The translations under genes were made by a program, and so were the position numbers. A stretch of DNA of 8,845 bases, from contig DMSR01000551.1 of NCBI GenBank assembly GCA_003457145.1, positions 2,310-11,154 of the forward strand, given 5' to 3'. How positions within the stretch are numbered: the stretch's first letter is position 1; every line of letters starts with the position of its first letter. Shown here piece by piece: positions 6,228-8,845 of the stretch. The notes under the pieces are model-generated. The model had not been told where the DNA came from and ran no database searches. It was given only the letters and a program-made list of their open reading frames with translations. Source of the stretch: Bacillus sp. (in: firmicutes). GTDB lineage: Bacteria; Bacillota; Bacilli; Bacillales; Cytobacillaceae.

Positions 6228-7067
6228 TTACTTTAACGCCCCTTTTTCTATAAAATACCTCATTTGATAATACTTTTGGGCAAATTCAGTGACTCTCCGT
6301 GTCATTTGATAATTTGCACCTGCACCAATTGCCATGCTGATAACTGGTATGCCTTCCAGATGCCTCTTTCGGAATAAAACGATTGCCATACCCTTGAAAA
6401 CTTGTTTTAGTGGCTGTTCAAGCCAGGTTATATCTGTAAGATCATCATTACCCTGGTAAAAATAAAAATCCTCAGCCTGCTCAATATCATTCTTGAGCTC
6501 ATTCCAGCCAGAGCTTTGCATTCGCGAAGGCATGGTTGCGGTATGAAACACTTTCAAAGCGACCATCATTTCAAAAGGGGTATTCACTTCGAAGCCGTAT
6601 GTCATAGCAACCAGTTGAACAATTCTCAAATTAATCACTGCCATAGCTGGAAGATCAGCCCCCAGTACCAGGTTCCCGCCGCTTCCTGACATACCGCCCT
6701 GCACTAAAGAATAAAGCCTATGGCGTGCGATTTGCTGTCCTGCTATAAACTCGAGCTGCTCGAGCGGCAATTCCCTTAAATCCTGCACCGTTTCAACATT
6801 CGGCTGAACCACACGTCCTGCAGCTAAAATACGTTCCTTGGCATCCATCTGCAGCTGTGAACCCTGGATTAGAGAATGGAGATGAAAAAGCCAGCTGTCA
6901 AAGAGAGTGAAAAACTGTTCCTGCACTTTGTCAGGGAGCAGTGAAAAGGACCGCTCAAGGTACCGGTCATAAGCAAGTTCAAAATCATTTGGCTCATAAC
7001 TATATAGCTTGCTTTCCCAATCCCTTAATTCTTTAAGGACCTTTTTTTCCCGTTCGGTCAAAGGCAT
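6228..7067 (-). CDS. EcsC family protein
   Basis: The product is a 279-residue protein that I assign to the EcsC family by its overall pattern; the biochemical role of this family is unknown. It was named for the third gene of the B. subtilis ecs operon, but this gene is not beside ecsA or ecsB, so I give no symbol. The N-terminal part (1-60) is charged and helical. The central part has a Gly-rich stretch GGMSGSGGNLVLGADLPAMAVINLRIVQLVAMTYGFE in two segments from about residue 123, the most conserved-looking region, with a moderately hydrophobic helix. A second Gly/Ala-rich segment, VISMAIGAGANYQ, lies near 245-257. There is no clear signal peptide. The ATG has GGAGG 7 bases upstream. It is the first gene of a two-gene unit with moaB, 1 bp apart. 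Confidence 0.85.
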   Translation of the reverse strand: MPLTEREKKVLKELRDWESKLYSYEPNDFELAYDRYLERSFSLLPDKVQEQFFTLFDSWLFHLHSLIQGSQLQMDAKERILAAGRVVQPNVETVQDLRELPLEQLEFIAGQQIARHRLYSLVQGGMSGSGGNLVLGADLPAMAVINLRIVQLVAMTYGFEVNTPFEMMVALKVFHTATMPSRMQSSGWNELKNDIEQAEDFYFYQGNDDLTDITWLEQPLKQVFKGMAIVLFRKRHLEGIPVISMAIGAGANYQMTRRVTEFAQKYYQMRYFIEKGALK

Positions 7068-7098
7068 TTAAAAACCTCCAGCATGTGAATTTTCTTCC

Positions 7099-7127
7099 AG
7101 TATAGCATAAAAGAAAACTTCGATAAA
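7099..7127 (-). promoter_or_regulatory. Likely extended -10 promoter of the EcsC-moaB operon
   Basis: On the minus strand TGC-TATACT (7107-7099) is an extended -10 element. The -35 region at 17 bp, TTTATC (7127-7122), is weak, as is common with extended -10 promoters. It lies in the short gap after the ackA terminator and predicts a leader of about 24 nt. Confidence 0.5.
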
Positions 7128-7168
7128 AATACAATAAGGGCAGAAGCATTTTAGCTTCTGCCCTTATT
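7122..7168 (-). terminator. Terminator of ackA
   Basis: AATAAGGGCAGAAGC (7133-7147) and GCTTCTGCCCTTATT (7154-7168) form a perfect 15-bp stem with a 6-base loop, four bases after the ackA stop. On the minus strand it is followed by GTATTTTTATC. Confidence 0.95.
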
Positions 7169-7172
7169 TATA

Positions 7173-8360
7173 TTACTTCGCTAAGCGCACAACATCGCGT
7201 GCGATCATTACTTCTTCATCTGTTGGGATGACCATAACCTTTACCGGTGAGTGAGGGTAGCTGATGAACGCTTCCTCTCCACGAACTTTATTCAAGGCAG
7301 GATCCCAGTAAATACCCATGAATTCAAGGCCTTGCAATACACGAGCACGGATGGCCGAACTGTTTTCACCGATACCAGCTGTGAATATGATTGCATCAAC
7401 ACCGCACATGCGGGCTGCATAGGAACCAATGTATTTATGGATTCTATCTGCAAATACCTTCAAAGCTAGCTCTGCACGTTCATTACCCTTTTCCGCTTCG
7501 TCTTCGATATCGCGAAGGTCACTAGAGAAACCGGAGACACCAAGCATGCCGCTTTCCTTATTTAATACATTTAATACTTCGTCCGCATCCTTATTTGTTT
7601 TTTCCATGATATAAGGAATGAGGGCAGGGTCAATATTTCCTGAACGAGTACCCATTGTTACGCCCGCAAGCGGAGTGAAACCCATTGAGGTATCAATCGA
7701 CTTTCCGCCTTCAATCGCAGCGATACTGGCGCCATTTCCCAAATGGCAAGAAATCAGACGTAAATGCTCTACTGGTCGTCCAAGCATTTCCGCCGCCCGC
7801 TGAGAAACATATTTGTGTGATGTTCCATGGAAACCATATTTGCGAATTCCATATTTTTTATAATAGTCATATGGAAGACTGTAAAGGAATGAGTTCTCTG
7901 GCATCGTCTGATGGAATGCTGTATCAAAAACAGCTACCGCTGGTACATTTGGCAACACACGCTGGAAGGCACGAATTCCAGTAATGTTTGCTGGATTATG
8001 CAGAGGAGCCAGCTCAGACAGCTTTTCAACTTTATTAAGTACTTCCTCAGTAATCAAGATAGAATCACTGAATTCTTCGCCGCCATGAACGACACGATGC
8101 CCAATACCTTCGATTTCATCAAGTGATTGGATGATATTAAGAGATGTAAGTTTATCAAGAAGGATTTTAACTGCAACTTCATGATCGGGAATATCTGTAA
8201 CTTCTTTAATCTTTTCACCGTTTACAGAGATTGTGAAAATGGAATCTCTAATACCAATTCTTTCAACAATTCCTTTTGTGATTACTTCTTCGCTCGGCAT
8301 TTCAAATAACTGGAATTTCAATGATGAGCTGCCGGCATTAATTGCAATGATTTTAGCCAT
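7173..8360 (-). CDS. ackA: Acetate kinase
   Basis: The product interconverts acetyl phosphate + ADP and acetate + ATP; with phosphotransacetylase it forms the overflow route to acetate. It is a cytosolic dimer of the ASKHA fold. The 395 residues are the normal length. Motifs: [10 protein letters not shown] at 7-16 with Asn8, GHRVVHGG with Arg89, the catalytic Asp146 in [16 protein letters not shown] with His178, CHLGNGAS at 205-212, [10 protein letters not shown] with Arg239 and TAGIGENSS at about 327-335, followed by TDEE near 380-383. AAGGAG lies 9 bases before the ATG. The gene is separately terminated and probably has its own promoter. In B. subtilis CcpA and CodY activate it; I saw no convincing cre box here. 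Intact. Confidence 0.98.
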   Translation of the reverse strand: MAKIIAINAGSSSLKFQLFEMPSEEVITKGIVERIGIRDSIFTISVNGEKIKEVTDIPDHEVAVKILLDKLTSLNIIQSLDEIEGIGHRVVHGGEEFSDSILITEEVLNKVEKLSELAPLHNPANITGIRAFQRVLPNVPAVAVFDTAFHQTMPENSFLYSLPYDYYKKYGIRKYGFHGTSHKYVSQRAAEMLGRPVEHLRLISCHLGNGASIAAIEGGKSIDTSMGFTPLAGVTMGTRSGNIDPALIPYIMEKTNKDADEVLNVLNKESGMLGVSGFSSDLRDIEDEAEKGNERAELALKVFADRIHKYIGSYAARMCGVDAIIFTAGIGENSSAIRARVLQGLEFMGIYWDPALNKVRGEEAFISYPHSPVKVMVIPTDEEVMIARDVVRLAK

Positions 8361-8410
8361 TTTGTACCGCTCCTTTTATATAACAACCTGTCTAAATATA
8401 CACCTAGTTA

Positions 8411-8429
8411 GTACACCTTTATTGTGTAC
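8411..8429 (-). promoter_or_regulatory. Inverted repeat in the ackA leader
   Basis: GTACAC (8411-8416) and GTGTAC (8424-8429) form a 6-bp stem with a 7-base loop in the predicted ackA leader. The 8-mer TGTACCGC on the plus strand occurs both at 8425-8432 and at 8363-8370, next to the ribosome binding site, so one segment could pair with either copy. Function is unproven. Confidence 0.35.
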
Positions 8430-8460
8430 CGCAGGCCGCAAATATATCTCTCAATTTCCC

Positions 8461-8489
8461 ATTAAAACACTGTCTATTACACATTTCAA
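8461..8489 (-). promoter_or_regulatory. Likely ackA promoter
   Basis: On the minus strand TTGAAA (8489-8484) and TTTAAT (8466-8461) are exactly 17 bp apart, and TG stands at the extended -10 position. This would start transcription near 8454 and give a leader of roughly 95 nt. Confidence 0.55.
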
Positions 8490-8574
8490 GAAAAGCTTGT
8501 CCATTCGTGAAATAAGTTTTTATTCAGACACTTCAAATTGATTAGAAAATATAGTATTCAAGGGTTTTGTATCC

Positions 8575-8692
8575 TACTCGACATGGAGCAGCTCCGATCA
8601 TATCATACAGATTTTCGGCGCATGAGGGGTTCACTGATCTTTCCAGTCACAGACTGGAAGGGTCAGTGCCTCGTGGAAGGAGCTGTCCAGTA
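8575..8692 (+). other. Long structured element, possible RNA or palindromic repeat
   Basis: This non-coding element folds into one long stem. The tip is 17 continuous pairs, 8632-8648 with 8652-8668, closed by the triloop ACA. Next is a 7-bp helix, CATGAGG (8621-8627) with CCTCGTG (8669-8675). After a 25-base left-hand loop, a base helix pairs GCTCC (8591-8595) with GGAGC (8679-8683). It extends either to TGGA/TCCA or, by an alternative, TACT-GACA with TGTC-AGTA (8575-8583 with 8684-8692). Three pairs are T-G on the plus strand and would be A-C mismatches on the minus strand, so a plus-strand RNA is favoured. It has no T-run on either side and is not a simple terminator. No known riboswitch or RNA family was recognised. 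Confidence 0.6.
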
Positions 8693-8704
8693 TTAATAAA
8701 TGGG

Positions 8705-8845
8705 TATTGGGGCAGGTTTGTTCCCGTTCATGGAGCTTTCAAGCTCATAGGGGAACGATATTGGCAGGTTTGTTCCCGCACAAGGAGCTTTCAAGCTTGT
8801 ATGGGAACAATATTGACAGGTTTGTTCCCGTCCATGGAGCTTTCA
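8705..8845. repeat. Tandem repeat of 52-54 bp hairpin units, cut by the window end
   Basis: There are three units: 8705-8758 (54 bp), 8759-8810 (52 bp) and 8811-8845 (partial). Each starts TATTG, then CAGGTTTGTTCCCG, then GGAGCTTTCA. The two complete units end with AAGCT and GGGAAC. In each complete unit GTTCCC pairs with GGGAAC (8720-8725 with 8751-8756; 8772-8777 with 8803-8808) and an inner AGCTT pairs with AAGCT. The arm next to the inner helix differs between units but stays complementary (ATG/CAT in the first, ACA/TGT in the second). No coding frame with a start signal crosses it. The array continues beyond the window. Confidence 0.9.

Larger units (their letters stand above)
8361..8583. 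other. ackA upstream region: leader, promoter, no gene
   Basis: Only short overlapping frames occur, none with a ribosome binding site. The region holds the ackA leader with a small inverted repeat (8411-8429), the likely promoter (8461-8489) and A/T-rich DNA up to the structured element starting near 8575. No cre box was found. Confidence 0.6.

Noticed and set aside
8361..8560. CcpA cre box upstream of ackA, expected from B. subtilis
   Set aside because: Each CG dinucleotide was examined and none had adequate flanking match to the cre consensus.
8705..8845. CRISPR array
   Set aside because: The whole 52-54 bp unit is repeated with no variable spacers of constant length, and no cas gene is nearby.

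Overview
The window looks like a chromosomal segment from a low-to-moderate GC Gram-positive of the Bacillaceae (a Bacillus-type genome). The grounds are strong AGGAGG-type ribosome binding sites, SigA-like promoters, many intrinsic hairpin terminators with T-runs, and close similarity of the proteins to Bacillus alanine dehydrogenase, ArgG, ArgH, MoaB and AckA as I remember them. No database search was possible, so the genus is not assigned.

Layout, left to right. An alanine dehydrogenase gene (ald, minus strand) has its own terminator and a long leader (about 180 nt). A 51-residue small gene, also on the minus strand, has its own terminator. Divergent from it is a 149-residue UspA-type universal stress protein (plus strand), which shares a bidirectional terminator with argH. 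Then comes argG-argH (minus strand), whose stop and start overlap by 4 nt, with a promoter followed by two ArgR/AhrC-type ARG boxes. A gene-free stretch of about 430 bp upstream of argG holds two adjacent inverted-repeat elements that share the ends TGTTGATT/AATCAACA. A 106-residue conserved-looking protein of unknown function (plus strand) faces moaB across a 12-bp bidirectional terminator. moaB and an EcsC-family gene form a two-gene minus-strand operon separated by 1 bp. Upstream of it is ackA (acetate kinase, minus strand) with its terminator and a likely promoter. The last ~290 bp contain no gene but are rich in structure: a ~118-nt long, almost completely paired stem-loop, then at least two and a half copies of a 52-54 bp tandem repeat, each copy folding into its own hairpin.

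The genes are mostly housekeeping. Ald links alanine to pyruvate and NADH, AckA interconverts acetyl phosphate and acetate with ATP formation, ArgG and ArgH perform the last two steps of arginine synthesis, MoaB belongs to molybdenum-cofactor synthesis, and UspA-type proteins bind ATP under stress. They do not form a single pathway. Each block has its own promoter and terminator, so the cluster reads as separate transcription units rather than one operon.

The part least explained by known genes is the right edge (8575-8845) and the argG upstream region (5048-5212). I found no evidence of a mobile element with a transposase, a phage, a CRISPR array, a toxin-antitoxin pair or a defence system. 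The candidate novelty here is non-coding repeat or structured-RNA elements, not a new protein system.
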